DNA from: an uncultured Selenomonadaceae bacterium
GTDB taxonomy: Bacteria; Bacillota; Negativicutes; Selenomonadales; Selenomonadaceae
Assembly: GCA_905234175.1 (NCBI GenBank)
Contig: CAJOGX010000010.1
Coordinates: 1-59,558 of the forward strand
Reading direction: 5' to 3'
DNA length: 59,558 nt
The position numbers were made by a program, and so were the translations under genes. Numbering within the stretch: the first letter of the stretch is position 1; each line of letters starts with the position of its first letter. Positions 17,405-26,568 of this stretch are shown in pieces. A model generated the notes under the pieces. That model saw only the letters and a program-made list of their open reading frames with translations, searched no databases and was not told where the DNA came from.

Positions 17405-18481
17405 GTGGAAAAATACTACGTCGCGGCGATAAACGCGGTGAATTTGCTGGGCGTGCAGCGGACGCGGCGGCTGATTGAATTTTTCAAAGGCGCGGAAAAA
17501 GCCTGGCGCGCGGAACCGGCTCTGCTCGAAAAATCTGGACTGCCGCCGGACGCCGTGGAATCTTTTTTGGACTTCCGGCAGAAAAATCCAGACGCGCCGA
17601 AAATTTTAGCGGAGTTCTGCGCGAACAAAAAAGTTGGGCTGTGCAGTATTTTCGACGAGGATTATCCGCCGCTGCTCAGGGAAATTGACACGCCGCCGCC
17701 GGTTTTCTATTACAAAGGGACTTTGCAGACCGTCGCCGAAAGAATCGCAATCGTCGGCACGCGCCACAGCACAAACTACGGCGAACGCGTCACGAAAAAA
17801 ATCAGCGCTGAACTTGCGGAGGCGGGCTTCACGATTGTCAGCGGCGCGGCTTTCGGGATTGACACGTACGCTCACCGCAGCGCTTTGGAATTTGGGCGGA
17901 CGGTCGCGGTTCTGGGGCACGGTATCAGCCGCATTCCTGGCGAAAAAAGAAAATTACTGGACGAAATTGCTGAGCGCGGCGGGCTCGTCATGACGGAGTT
18001 TTCACCTAACACGGGCGCCAACAGCGGGACTTTTCCGACGCGCAACAGGATTATCGCGGGGCTCAGCTACGGCGTTATCGTCGTCGAAGCGGGCACGAAG
18101 AGCGGCGCGCTGATAACTTCGACTTACGCCGGAGAGTACGGGCGCGATGTTTTCGCCGTGCCTGGCGGCGTCTTTTCCGAAAAAAGCGACGGCTGCAACG
18201 CGCTGATTCGCGACGGCGCCATTCTCGTTCGCAGTGCGCAGGACGTGCTGGAATTTTACAATCTGACTGAAAATAAAAAGTCGGCGGAAATTACAGCCGT
18301 GGAGCTCACCGAGGCGGAGAAAAAAATTTTTGACTTGATACCGGCGGGCGATTGTATTACACTTGACGAAATTTTGGAGGAGACCGACGAAATTGCGCCG
18401 GACGAAATTCAACAGCTGATTGTAAATCTTGAGCTGAAAAATCTGATTGCGGAAGGCGCGGGCGGCTACACCAAAACTTGA
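17405..18481 (+). CDS. dprA: DNA-processing protein DprA
   Basis: Binds incoming single-stranded DNA during natural transformation and loads RecA. The 358-residue protein has an N-terminal helical (SAM-like) region, a central Rossmann-fold domain with the signatures AIVGTRHSTNYG, SGAAFGIDTYAH, FPTRNRIIAGLS and VVEAGTKSGALITS, and a C-terminal winged-helix domain from about residue 295. GTG at 17405 is preceded by GGAGGAGCGG. It is followed after 19 bases by the topA-like gene, a common neighbour. It suggests that the organism, or its ancestors, can take up DNA. Confidence 0.95.
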   Translation: MEKYYVAAINAVNLLGVQRTRRLIEFFKGAEKAWRAEPALLEKSGLPPDAVESFLDFRQKNPDAPKILAEFCANKKVGLCSIFDEDYPPLLREIDTPPPVFYYKGTLQTVAERIAIVGTRHSTNYGERVTKKISAELAEAGFTIVSGAAFGIDTYAHRSALEFGRTVAVLGHGISRIPGEKRKLLDEIAERGGLVMTEFSPNTGANSGTFPTRNRIIAGLSYGVIVVEAGTKSGALITSTYAGEYGRDVFAVPGGVFSEKSDGCNALIRDGAILVRSAQDVLEFYNLTENKKSAEITAVELTEAEKKIFDLIPAGDCITLDEILEETDEIAPDEIQQLIVNLELKNLIAEGAGGYTKT

Positions 18482-18500
18482 ATCGACGGAGGGAAAATTC

Positions 18501-20117
18501 GTGGCGGAAAAAGTAAAATCGCTGATACTGACGGAGAGCGCTGGCGCGGCGCGGGCAATTAAAAAATTCGCGGGCAGTTCGTACGGCGTCGTTTCGACGG
18601 AGGGATTTTTGAAAGATTTGCCGCGAAGTCGAATTGGAATCGACGCGGAAAAAGGCTACGCGCCGGATTACATCACTGTTCGCGGGAAAGGGCCGCTGCT
18701 TAACGAGCTGCGGAAAAAAACTGCCAACGCGGGGAGAATTTTTCTGGCGACGAACCCTGACGCTGCCGGTGAATTTCTCGCGCTGCAGTGCTGTGAACTT
18801 TTCGGCGTCAACGAAAAATCTAACTGCCGCGTGATTTTTGACGAGTTCACGAAACCCCCGCTCAAAGCGGCGCTGGAAAAGGCGCGTCCAATCGATATGA
18901 AACTTGTCGACGCATTTCAGACGCGCCAGCTTATCGATAAATTCATGAGCCACCGCGTCGGCGAATACCTTGAGTGCAAAATTTTTCGCGGCGTCAAAGT
19001 CGGCAGGTTCCGCGCGATGCTCCTGAAACTGATCAGCACGCTCAAGCCGGTTGAAACTTTTGAGCTGAGCGGCGCGCTGACTTTCGGCAGGCTGCAGGAA
19101 CTGGCGCTGGCAAAGCTGAATTTTTCCATGCCGAAGACGCGGCTTTTAACTGACCAGCTTTACGAAGGCTTCGACGAATGCGGCGGGCTGATAAAGTACC
19201 CGCACGGCGGCGCGATTCGGCTGACGGAAAACGTTCGCGAACCGGCTGGCGTCAAAGATTTTCTGACGGAAAACCAGTTCAAACTTTACGAGCTGATTTA
19301 CGTGGCGGCTGGCGGAGTTTCCGAAAAAGTTTCCTCGGACGGGAAAATTTCTGACCTGACCGTTACGGCGGCGCTCGACGAACTCGGCGTTGACTGGGCG
19401 GAATTTTATTCGATTGGCGTCAACAGCCTTTTAAAGCGCAAGTACATTGCGGCGGGCGCGACCGGCTACGCTGTCACCGACCTCGGCAAAAGGGTTTTGA
19501 GCGCGCTGGAAGGTTACTTCGATGAAATTTTCAGCGTCAAAACTTACAAAGAAATTTCCGCGCAGATTTGCGCCGTGGCTGGCGGTAAGGCTGAAAAAAA
19601 TTCTGTCGTGGCGAAATATTGCGGCGCGTTCAGTAAAAAATTCAGCGCGGCCATGGAGTCTCTCGGCGAAAATGCAAATCCTAAGGACGAGCTGAGCGAC
19701 GAAGTTTGCGACAAGTGCGGGCGGCCGATGATTGTCAAGCACGGACGCTACGGGACTTTCCTTGCGTGCTCCGGCTATCCCGAATGCAAAAATATCAGAC
19801 CGCACGTGGATTATCTCGCGCAGAAGTGCCCGAAGTGCGGCGGGCGAATTACGCGACAGACTTTTCGCGGCGGCAGAAATTTATACGGCTGCGATTCGTG
19901 CGACTTCCGGACGTGGGACGACCCGCTGGAAAATCCGTGCAAGGAATGCGGCAGCACGATGTTTGCGCACAAATTCCGTGGGCGCGCGCCAATGGTTTAC
20001 TGCGGCAACGAAAACTGCAAGTCGCGTGAAAATCACCCAATAAATAAAATTCTGGCGGACGCTCAGCGCCGGTACGAGGCGAAAAAAAATCTCAAGGATT
20101 CGGGGCGGGAAAATTGA
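18501..20117 (+). CDS. Degenerate topoisomerase I-like protein with zinc fingers
   Basis: This 538-residue protein sits where topA normally lies (dprA-topA-trmFO), and its sequence is plainly related to topoisomerase I, but the catalytic parts are altered. The TOPRIM N-terminus reads [11 protein letters not shown] instead of IVESPAKAKTI (Ala16 for the invariant Lys). The acidic motif reads ATNPDAAGE instead of ATDPDREGE (Asn85 and Ala89 for Asp and Glu). The nucleophile region reads GLIKYPHGG rather than GLITYMRTDS: Tyr233 is kept, but the Arg two residues on is His235 and TDS is lost. The core is shorter than usual (family about 690 residues). About three C4 zinc fingers from residue 400 onward look intact. 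GTG at 18501 has GGAGGG upstream. It is probably not an active topoisomerase; a DNA- or RNA-binding role is possible. Confidence 0.85.
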   Translation: MAEKVKSLILTESAGAARAIKKFAGSSYGVVSTEGFLKDLPRSRIGIDAEKGYAPDYITVRGKGPLLNELRKKTANAGRIFLATNPDAAGEFLALQCCELFGVNEKSNCRVIFDEFTKPPLKAALEKARPIDMKLVDAFQTRQLIDKFMSHRVGEYLECKIFRGVKVGRFRAMLLKLISTLKPVETFELSGALTFGRLQELALAKLNFSMPKTRLLTDQLYEGFDECGGLIKYPHGGAIRLTENVREPAGVKDFLTENQFKLYELIYVAAGGVSEKVSSDGKISDLTVTAALDELGVDWAEFYSIGVNSLLKRKYIAAGATGYAVTDLGKRVLSALEGYFDEIFSVKTYKEISAQICAVAGGKAEKNSVVAKYCGAFSKKFSAAMESLGENANPKDELSDEVCDKCGRPMIVKHGRYGTFLACSGYPECKNIRPHVDYLAQKCPKCGGRITRQTFRGGRNLYGCDSCDFRTWDDPLENPCKECGSTMFAHKFRGRAPMVYCGNENCKSRENHPINKILADAQRRYEAKKNLKDSGREN

Positions 20118-21418
20118 AAGTACACGTGACAGGCGCGGGACTGGCGGGCGCAGAGGCGGCGTGGCAAATCGCTCGGCGCGGCATCGAAGTTGTCCTGCAC
20201 GAAATGCGGCCGCTCAAATCTACGCCAGCGCACAGGACGGCAAATTTCGCGGAACTGGTCTGCAGCAACTCACTTCGGGCGGCGGTCTTATCGAACGCGG
20301 TCGGCGTGCTCAAAGAGGAAATGCGGCGGCTGGGCTCGGTTATCATGGCGGCGGCGGACGAAACTCAAATTCCGGCGGGCGGCGCGCTGGCTGTCGACAG
20401 GGAAAAATTCAGCGCGGCGGTTACCGAAAAAGTCAAAGCCGCCGTGACTTTCGCTAACGAGGAAATCACCAGCCTGGAAAATTTTGCCGGCGAGATTTTG
20501 GTTATCGCGAGCGGTCCGCTGACTGAAGGCGCGCTGGCGGACGAAATTAAAAAGCTGACGGGCGGCAGCGATTTTTATTTTTACGACGCGGCGGCTCCTA
20601 TTGTCACGGCTGATTCGATAAATTTCGACAGGGCGTTCAGGGCTTCGCGCTACGACAGGGGCGAGGCGTCTTACGTCAACTGCCCGATGACGCGCGAGGA
20701 ATATCTGAGTTTTCGCGCGGAACTGGTGGCGGCGGAAAAAGTTAAGCCGCACGAATTTGAACGCGAAATTTTTTTTGAAGGCTGCCTGCCGGTAGAAATT
20801 CTGGCGGCGCGCGGCGAAGATACATTGCGTTTCGGACCTTTAAAGCCGGTGGGCTTAGTCGACCCGCGCACGGGGAAACTGCCTTACGCCGTCGTTCAGC
20901 TGAGGGTAGAAAATTCGGCGGCGACGTTGTATAATTTAGTGGGGTTTCAAACGCGCCTGACGTGGCCGGAACAGCGGCGGGTTTTCAGAATGATACCAGG
21001 GCTGGAGGCGGCGGAGTTCGCGCGGCTGGGTGTCATGCACAGAAATTCGTACCTGAATTCGCCAAAAATTTTAGCGCCGACGTTCCAGCTGAAATCGCGC
21101 CCGAAAATATTTTTCGCGGGGCAGATGACTGGCGTCGAAGGCTACGTCGAATCGGCGGCGGCGGGCTTAGTCGCGGGGATAAACGCGGCGCGGCTTGCAA
21201 AAGGTTTGGACGCGCTGATTTTCCCGCCGGAAACGTGTCTGGGCGCGCTGGCGCATTACATAACGACGCCGAACGAAAATTTCCAGCCAATGAACGTGAC
21301 TTTCGGGCTCTTACCGCCGCTGGAATTTCGCACAAAAAAAGCTGACAGGAAATTGAAACTGGCGGAGCGCGCGCTGAGTTCCCTTGAAAAATTCGCAAAC
21401 GAAATGGAGTTGAAATAA
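20114..21418 (+). CDS. trmFO: tRNA (uracil-54-C5) methyltransferase TrmFO
   Basis: Folate- and FAD-dependent enzyme that makes ribothymidine at position 54 of tRNA. The 434-residue protein starts with the dinucleotide-binding motif [13 protein letters not shown] and has the family patch LVCSNSLRA with its conserved Cys, and the later NCPMTREEY and [15 protein letters not shown] signatures. The TTG start overlaps the stop of the topA-like gene (TTGA, 20114-20117). It lies directly before hslV, matching the known trmFO-hslV-hslU order in Firmicutes. The stop abuts the hslV ATG. Confidence 0.97.
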   Translation: MKVHVTGAGLAGAEAAWQIARRGIEVVLHEMRPLKSTPAHRTANFAELVCSNSLRAAVLSNAVGVLKEEMRRLGSVIMAAADETQIPAGGALAVDREKFSAAVTEKVKAAVTFANEEITSLENFAGEILVIASGPLTEGALADEIKKLTGGSDFYFYDAAAPIVTADSINFDRAFRASRYDRGEASYVNCPMTREEYLSFRAELVAAEKVKPHEFEREIFFEGCLPVEILAARGEDTLRFGPLKPVGLVDPRTGKLPYAVVQLRVENSAATLYNLVGFQTRLTWPEQRRVFRMIPGLEAAEFARLGVMHRNSYLNSPKILAPTFQLKSRPKIFFAGQMTGVEGYVESAAAGLVAGINAARLAKGLDALIFPPETCLGALAHYITTPNENFQPMNVTFGLLPPLEFRTKKADRKLKLAERALSSLEKFANEMELK

Positions 21419-21952
21419 ATGTTCCACGCAACTACGATTGTCGCCGTGAAACGCGACGGCAAAACCGCAATCGCCGGCGACGGGCAGGTTACTTTCGGCG
21501 AACACACTATTATGAAGTCGACCGCGAAAAAAGTCCGGCGGCTGTACCACGACAAAGTTATAGCGGGCTTTGCGGGCTCGGTAGCGGACGCCTTCACGCT
21601 CTTTGAAAAATTCGAGGGCAAGCTGGAAGAATCGCACGGGCACTTACAGCGGGCGGCGGTAGCGATGGCGAAGGACTGGCGCACGGATAAAATTTTACGG
21701 CGGCTCGAAGCGCTGCTGCTCGTTGCGGACAAGGACACAATTTTAATGCTTTCGGGCAGCGGCGAGGTTATCGAACCCGACGGCGACGTTGCGGCGATTG
21801 GCTCCGGCGGATTTTACGCGCTGGCGGCTGGGCGCGCGCTTATCGCTCATACCGACATGACCGCCGCCGAAATTGCGAAGGAAGCGCTGAGCATTGCCGC
21901 TGACATTTGCGTTTTCACGAACCAGAATATTCTCGTCGAGGAACTGAATTAA
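21419..21952 (+). CDS. hslV: ATP-dependent protease subunit HslV
   Basis: Peptidase subunit of the HslUV (ClpYQ) protease. The 177-residue protein reads [14 protein letters not shown]; a short propeptide would be removed to expose a threonine nucleophile, as in other Firmicutes. The core signatures [28 protein letters not shown] and [16 protein letters not shown] are intact. The ATG directly follows the trmFO stop. hslU starts 15 bases downstream, so the two subunits are made together. Confidence 0.97.
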   Translation: MFHATTIVAVKRDGKTAIAGDGQVTFGEHTIMKSTAKKVRRLYHDKVIAGFAGSVADAFTLFEKFEGKLEESHGHLQRAAVAMAKDWRTDKILRRLEALLLVADKDTILMLSGSGEVIEPDGDVAAIGSGGFYALAAGRALIAHTDMTAAEIAKEALSIAADICVFTNQNILVEELN

Positions 21953-21967
21953 TTGGAGGAAAATTTT

Positions 21968-23407
21968 ATGGCTGATAAATTGGAGCTCAAAAAGCACAGC
22001 GTGGACGAATTTGGTGTGAACGAGCAGACGCCGCGCGAAATTGTTGAGGAACTTGATAAATACATTGTCGGGCAGGACGACGCCAAGCGTTCGGTGGCAA
22101 TCGCGCTGAGGAATCGCTGGCGCAGTCGCAAGCTCGCTGACGACATTCGCGACGACGTTATTCCGAAAAATATTTTGATGATTGGTTCGACGGGCGTTGG
22201 CAAAACCGAAATTGCCCGCCGTTTAGCCAGGCTCGTCAAGGCGCCGTTTGTCAAGGTTGAGGCGACGAAGTTCACGGAAGTTGGCTACGTTGGGCGCGAC
22301 GTTGAATCGATTATCCGCGACCTTATGCAAATTTCCGTTCGCATGGTACGCAAGCAGCGCACCGAGGAAGTCAAGGAAAAGGCGACTGAAAACGCTAACG
22401 AGCGCCTTCTGGATATTCTTGTACCTGAGCCGAAGCGCGCGCAAAATTCGCTGAGCAAACTTTTCGGCGCAGTAGACCAGAATGCCGTGCCTGCTGAGGA
22501 GCCCGCTGCGGAAAATAACAACGCCGGTCGTGAGTTCGTCAAAAAGCGCCTTGAAGCCGGCAAGATGGAAGACCAGATTATTGAAATGGAAGTTTCCGAC
22601 CACGCCAAGCCGATGGTTGGAATGTTCAGCGGCTCCAGCCTTGAAAACATGGGCGAAAATCTGCAGGATATGATTGGCTCGCTCGTTCCCAAGCGCACAA
22701 GAAAGCGCAAGGTTACCGTCGCCGCCGCGCGCAAAATTCTTGAACAGGAAGAGGCGGAAAAGCTTATCGACATGGAGGAAGTCGCCGAAACCGCCGTGCA
22801 ACTCGCCGAACGCAGCGGGATTGTTTTCTTCGACGAAATTGACAAAGTTGCCGTGAAGGGCTCAAGCGCTGGCCCCGACGTCAGCCGCGAAGGAGTTCAG
22901 CGCGACATTCTGCCAATCGTCGAGGGCTCAACAGTCATGACGAAATACGGCCCCGTTAAGACGGATTTCATTCTGTTTATCGCCGCCGGTGCGTTTCACA
23001 CAGCCAAGCCGTCAGATTTAATTCCGGAACTGCAGGGGCGCTTCCCGATTCGCGTGGAACTCAAATCCCTGCGCAAGGAAGACTTCGAGAAAATTTTGAC
23101 GGAGCCGCAAAACGCGCTGATAAAGCAGTACAGGGAGCTTTTGAAAACCGAAGGGCTGGCGCTGGAATTTGAACCGAGCGCGATTGGACGGATAGCGGAA
23201 ATGGCGTACGACGTGAACGAGCAGTCGGAGGACATCGGCGCGCGCAGACTTCACACGCTGCTTGAGAAATTGCTGGAGGAAGTTTCATTCTCGGCGCCGG
23301 ATATGGTTAAGGAAGGCAAAACGGAAGTCAGAATCGACGCGGCGTACGTGGACGAAAAGCTGAAGGAAATCGCCAAGAATCGCGATCTGTCGCAGTTTAT
23401 TTTATAA
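21968..23407 (+). CDS. hslU: ATP-dependent protease ATPase subunit HslU
   Basis: The AAA+ unfoldase that feeds HslV, 479 residues. Visible parts are the N-terminal [18 protein letters not shown] box, Walker A (GSTGVGKTE), the inserted I-domain in the middle, Walker B (VFFDEIDKV) and the C-terminal sensor region with the conserved DIGARRLHT. The ATG at 21968 has GGAGGAAAA upstream, which favours it over an in-frame TTG at 21953. Here hslU is followed by a ThrE-type exporter, not codY as in many Firmicutes. Confidence 0.97.
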   Translation: MADKLELKKHSVDEFGVNEQTPREIVEELDKYIVGQDDAKRSVAIALRNRWRSRKLADDIRDDVIPKNILMIGSTGVGKTEIARRLARLVKAPFVKVEATKFTEVGYVGRDVESIIRDLMQISVRMVRKQRTEEVKEKATENANERLLDILVPEPKRAQNSLSKLFGAVDQNAVPAEEPAAENNNAGREFVKKRLEAGKMEDQIIEMEVSDHAKPMVGMFSGSSLENMGENLQDMIGSLVPKRTRKRKVTVAAARKILEQEEAEKLIDMEEVAETAVQLAERSGIVFFDEIDKVAVKGSSAGPDVSREGVQRDILPIVEGSTVMTKYGPVKTDFILFIAAGAFHTAKPSDLIPELQGRFPIRVELKSLRKEDFEKILTEPQNALIKQYRELLKTEGLALEFEPSAIGRIAEMAYDVNEQSEDIGARRLHTLLEKLLEEVSFSAPDMVKEGKTEVRIDAAYVDEKLKEIAKNRDLSQFIL

Positions 23408-23409
23408 CT

Positions 23410-24762
23410 ATGGACGCCAGCTACGAAAATTCCTATGGCAGGCAGCAGGAACTTTTGCGCGAAACTTTTGCGGAAATCGGACAGAAAGTTGAACTGATAC
23501 TGACGGTAGGACAATTGCTGGTTGAAAACGGGGCGACGGCGGATCGCGTGGTAAGGGATACGCGGCGGGTTGCGGCGTTCATGGGGATACCGGCGGAAAA
23601 ATTTCACCTGCACATAATGTTCACGACGCTCATGCTGAATATCAGCGACGAAAAAAATTCGCACACGTCGTTCCGAAAGTGTATGAAACACGGCGTGGAT
23701 ATGCGGATAATTTCGGCGATAAGTAAGCTGACGTGGCGGGCGCTGAGGGAGCATTACACGCTGGAAGAATTTCGCGGGGCGCTGAAGGAAACGGCGGAGC
23801 GGCCGCGCTATTACGTGCTGTGGCAAAATTTACTGGCGACGGGCGTAGCGTGCGGGGCGTTCTGCGTACTTTTCGGCTGCGATTTACCGGCGGCGCTCTA
23901 TACTGCTTTTTGTGCGGCGCTGGGAAAGTTCGTGCAGGTTCGGTGCATACACGCGGGAATTAACGGGTACGTCGGGATAGCGTTCGCGGCGTTCACGGCG
24001 ACGGTTGCGGCGTACTTCGCGAGTTTCCTGCCGACAGAAACGCCGTGGCACCCAATCATTGCGTGCGCGCTGTTCCTCGTGCCTGGCATACCGATAATCA
24101 ACGGGCTGACGGATTTGCTCAACACATTTTTATTCAACGGCGCGGCGCAGTTTCTGCGGACAACGCTGATCGTCGGCGCAATGACTTTCGGGATAGTTTT
24201 CGCGCTGGAAATTTTTCCGGTGGTGGATTTTACAAACCTGCGAATGCTGCCGGACAGCGATTATTTGATTTTCGCGCTGGCGGCCGCTGCCGGAGCGATT
24301 GGCTTTTCGATTTTGTTCAACCTGCCGCCGAGGCTTTTATTTGCGGTAGGAATTGGCGGAGCAATAAGCGTCTGCACGCGAAATTTTTTAGTCTTCAGCT
24401 TAGGCTTAAGCTCAGAATTTGGAACGTTCGCAGGGGCGACGCTCGTCAGCGTAATTGCGATAAAAGCGACACACTGGTTTCATACACCAATGCAGGTTTT
24501 AATCGTTCCGGCGGTCATTCCCATGATTCCAGGCGTGTTACTTTATCGTTTTTTATTTTCGATTATTCACATTCGGGAACTATCGCTGGCTCAGCTGCTG
24601 GCGGCGATACAGTCCGGCGTTGACGCGGCGTTAATCATACTTGGCATTGCGATCGGTGCCACTATACCGAATCTCTTCGCCGCGCGGGCGTTCGAGCGGA
24701 AAAATCAGGCGGAACAGGAGCGGCTCCTTAGCGAAACGTATCGGTCGGATATAATGGACTGA
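23410..24762 (+). CDS. ThrE-family threonine/serine exporter
   Basis: A 450-residue membrane protein combining both halves of the ThrE family: an N-terminal soluble region with the family pattern VGQLLVENGATADRVVRDTRR and LHIMFTTLML (DUF1212 half), followed by about ten membrane helices. Single-chain members export threonine and serine in Corynebacterium; here that function is inferred. The gene starts 2 bases after hslU and is probably in that operon. A threonine link is plausible since thrC, hom and thrB are at 38.6-42.5 kb. Confidence 0.85.
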   Translation: MDASYENSYGRQQELLRETFAEIGQKVELILTVGQLLVENGATADRVVRDTRRVAAFMGIPAEKFHLHIMFTTLMLNISDEKNSHTSFRKCMKHGVDMRIISAISKLTWRALREHYTLEEFRGALKETAERPRYYVLWQNLLATGVACGAFCVLFGCDLPAALYTAFCAALGKFVQVRCIHAGINGYVGIAFAAFTATVAAYFASFLPTETPWHPIIACALFLVPGIPIINGLTDLLNTFLFNGAAQFLRTTLIVGAMTFGIVFALEIFPVVDFTNLRMLPDSDYLIFALAAAAGAIGFSILFNLPPRLLFAVGIGGAISVCTRNFLVFSLGLSSEFGTFAGATLVSVIAIKATHWFHTPMQVLIVPAVIPMIPGVLLYRFLFSIIHIRELSLAQLLAAIQSGVDAALIILGIAIGATIPNLFAARAFERKNQAEQERLLSETYRSDIMD

Positions 24763-24772
24763 AAAATTTTTC

Positions 24773-24802
24773 TTGTAATATTCGCGGCGGTTGTGGTATT
24801 AT
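24773..24802 (+). promoter_or_regulatory. Predicted promoter for the PTS IIA gene
   Basis: -35 TTGTAA (24773-24778), an 18-base spacer and -10 TATTAT (24797-24802), located 22 bases before the ATG. Together with the terminator at 25215 it suggests that the small IIA gene can be transcribed as its own unit. Confidence 0.65.
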
Positions 24803-24824
24803 ACGTGCAGGGAGGTTGATTTTA

Positions 24825-25187
24825 ATGCAAGTTAAGTACGAGACGAAAATTACGGCTGTCGGTCATGACGCGCGCACGTTCCTCGATACCAACAGCAGCT
24901 TTATTCTGATGGACGCAGGGTTCAAAGATTCGCTGGCAGATATGGTTGTTCAGCACACCGTCAGCGAAGTGCAGGGCGATATTGTTGTGGGCGACAAACT
25001 GCAGGTTGGCAACACGGACTTTACTGTTGAGCAAGTCGGAAATGATGTTATGAAGAATCTGCGCGCAGGCGGGCACTGTACTGTAGTCATCGGAAAACCG
25101 GCTTCACTGCCTGGGCAAATTTCAGTTAAAGGCTCCGTGCCGCCCAGACTGCGCGCCGGCGATGTCGTCAAGTTCTACGCTCAATAA
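24825..25187 (+). CDS. Orphan PTS glucitol/sorbitol-specific IIA-type protein
   Basis: A 120-residue all-beta protein resembling the IIA component of the glucitol/sorbitol phosphotransferase system (SrlB family): the family pattern of KITAVG near the start, a single His in the VVQHTVSE stretch (His44, near the position of the phosphorylated His in SrlB), and the closing G-VPP-L-GD-V-F pattern. Normal length for a stand-alone IIA. There is no IIB, IIC, dehydrogenase or regulator around it, so it is an orphan. It may accept phosphate from HPr for regulation, or serve a transporter encoded elsewhere. ATG at 24825 follows GGAGGT. Confidence 0.8.
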   Translation: MQVKYETKITAVGHDARTFLDTNSSFILMDAGFKDSLADMVVQHTVSEVQGDIVVGDKLQVGNTDFTVEQVGNDVMKNLRAGGHCTVVIGKPASLPGQISVKGSVPPRLRAGDVVKFYAQ

Positions 25188-25214
25188 AAAAATTCTGCAG
25201 ACCGTCTATTTCTT

Positions 25215-25247
25215 GCCGCCCGTGATTTTGGCGGCTTTTATTTTTAT
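25215..25247 (+). terminator. Intrinsic terminator after the IIA gene
   Basis: GCCGCC (25215-25220) and GGCGGC (25230-25235) form a perfect 6-base stem followed by TTTTATTTTTAT. It lies just before the ribosome site of the next gene. Confidence 0.85.
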
Positions 25248-25259
25248 GGAGGCAGTGCG

Positions 25260-25913
25260 ATGAAAAAATTTCTCGGCGCAGTTTTGGGCGCGGTTTTACT
25301 GACGAACACGGCGTTCGCGATGAATTTTTCTCAGCCGGTAGAAATTGGCAGGATTGGCTTCCCCGTGCAGGCTCCGTACAACGGCTTTATTGTCGAGCGG
25401 GCGACTTCCAACAGCGGCGGCGCTTTTCTTGAAGAAGACAACACCAAAACCTACGTCCGTGGCGTTGCGCAGTTCGGCGGGCTTTACTGCGATTACGATT
25501 TTGATGCCGAGGATTTTCTGCACTCGCTGAAGTTCGGCGGCGAAAATAATTACGTCGTGGCGCTGGAAATGTCGTTCAAGGAAATTCAGCGGATTCTCAG
25601 CGACGAAAATTTGACGCTCTACGTTCTGTACCACGAATATTGCACGTCGCACTTGAATTTGATTGGCGAAATGGACGGGCGCTGGTTTAACTTCGTCGAC
25701 AGCAAAAATCTCAGCGCGGAATATTTTGGCGGGAACGACGGCTACAAAATGGACGGCAGCGTCGTCTACGAGCGCCCAAAAACTTTCGGCGGCACGATTG
25801 TAATTCCGTACCACCGCTGGCACTGGGAAGGCGATTCGGAAACCGAGGGAGAATTTCGGCTGAAGTGGGATGAGGCGGCGCAGTGGTTCAGCGTCGAGCA
25901 GATTGTTTACTGA
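25260..25913 (+). CDS. Secreted protein of unknown function at the head of the rib run
   Basis: A 217-residue protein with a signal peptide (MKKFLGAVLGAVLLTNTAFA). The mature part is rich in aromatic and acidic residues and strand-like; no motif is recognised. The ATG at 25260 has GGAGGC upstream, right after a terminator. It ends 10 bases before ribE and occupies the position that ribD often holds in rib operons, but it has no deaminase or reductase motif and cannot replace ribD. Possibly an exported protein that only shares transcription with the riboflavin genes. Confidence 0.75.
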   Translation: MKKFLGAVLGAVLLTNTAFAMNFSQPVEIGRIGFPVQAPYNGFIVERATSNSGGAFLEEDNTKTYVRGVAQFGGLYCDYDFDAEDFLHSLKFGGENNYVVALEMSFKEIQRILSDENLTLYVLYHEYCTSHLNLIGEMDGRWFNFVDSKNLSAEYFGGNDGYKMDGSVVYERPKTFGGTIVIPYHRWHWEGDSETEGEFRLKWDEAAQWFSVEQIVY

Positions 25914-25923
25914 GGGTGGTAGC

Positions 25924-26553
25924 GTGTTCACGGGGATAATCGAGGAGACCGGCGCGCTGAAAAGTTTCGACGGCGGGCGCATTGAAATTTCCTGCGCGAA
26001 AATTCTCAGCGATATGAAAATCGGCGACAGTATCAGCACGAACGGGATTTGTCTGACGGTTACGGGCTTTACGGAAAAATATTTTGCGGCGGACGTTATG
26101 CCGGAAACTGTTCGCAGAACTTCGCTGGCGGAACTTCACGCGGGCGGTATCGTCAATCTTGAGCGCGCGCTGAAAGCTGGCGACAGGCTAGGCGGACACA
26201 TTGTCAGCGGGCACATCGACGGCGTTGGCAGGATTACCGGCGTCCGCGCGGAAGGCAACGCGATTTTCGTAAACGTTGCGACGGAAAGTTTTCTGCTCAG
26301 GCAAATCGCCGCCAAAGGTTCCGTCGCGCTGGACGGGATTAGTTTGACGGTCGTTGACGCCACGGCGAATGAGTTCAGCGTTTCGATGATTCCGCATACG
26401 CGCGCCGTCACGAATTTCAAAACTAAACGCGTCGGCAGTCTCGTCAACATTGAAACGGACGTGCTGGCGAAGTACGTGGAGCGGCTGCTGAGTTTCAAAA
26501 GTGCGGCGGCGCCGGAACTTACGCGGGAATTTTTAGCGGCGAACGGGTTTTAA
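25924..26553 (+). CDS. ribE: Riboflavin synthase alpha subunit
   Basis: Dismutates two 6,7-dimethyl-8-ribityllumazine molecules to riboflavin. The 209-residue protein shows the two-fold internal repeat typical of the family: the first half begins MFTGIIEETG and includes SISTNGICLTVTGF, and the second half includes the matching GSVALDGISLTVVDA. GTG at 25924 is preceded by GAGGGTGG. It lies upstream of ribBA by 15 bases. No FMN riboswitch is visible upstream. Confidence 0.95.
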   Translation: MFTGIIEETGALKSFDGGRIEISCAKILSDMKIGDSISTNGICLTVTGFTEKYFAADVMPETVRRTSLAELHAGGIVNLERALKAGDRLGGHIVSGHIDGVGRITGVRAEGNAIFVNVATESFLLRQIAAKGSVALDGISLTVVDATANEFSVSMIPHTRAVTNFKTKRVGSLVNIETDVLAKYVERLLSFKSAAAPELTREFLAANGF

Positions 26554-26568
26554 GGGGGAAAATTTTTT

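Noticed and set aside
25260-25913. Reading the secreted protein before ribE as RibD
   Set aside because: It has a signal peptide and none of the deaminase zinc motif or the reductase motif of RibD.
25188-25923. FMN riboswitch upstream of the riboflavin genes
   Set aside because: I looked for the conserved RFN pattern before ribE and before the secreted protein gene. Only a terminator and a ribosome site are present.
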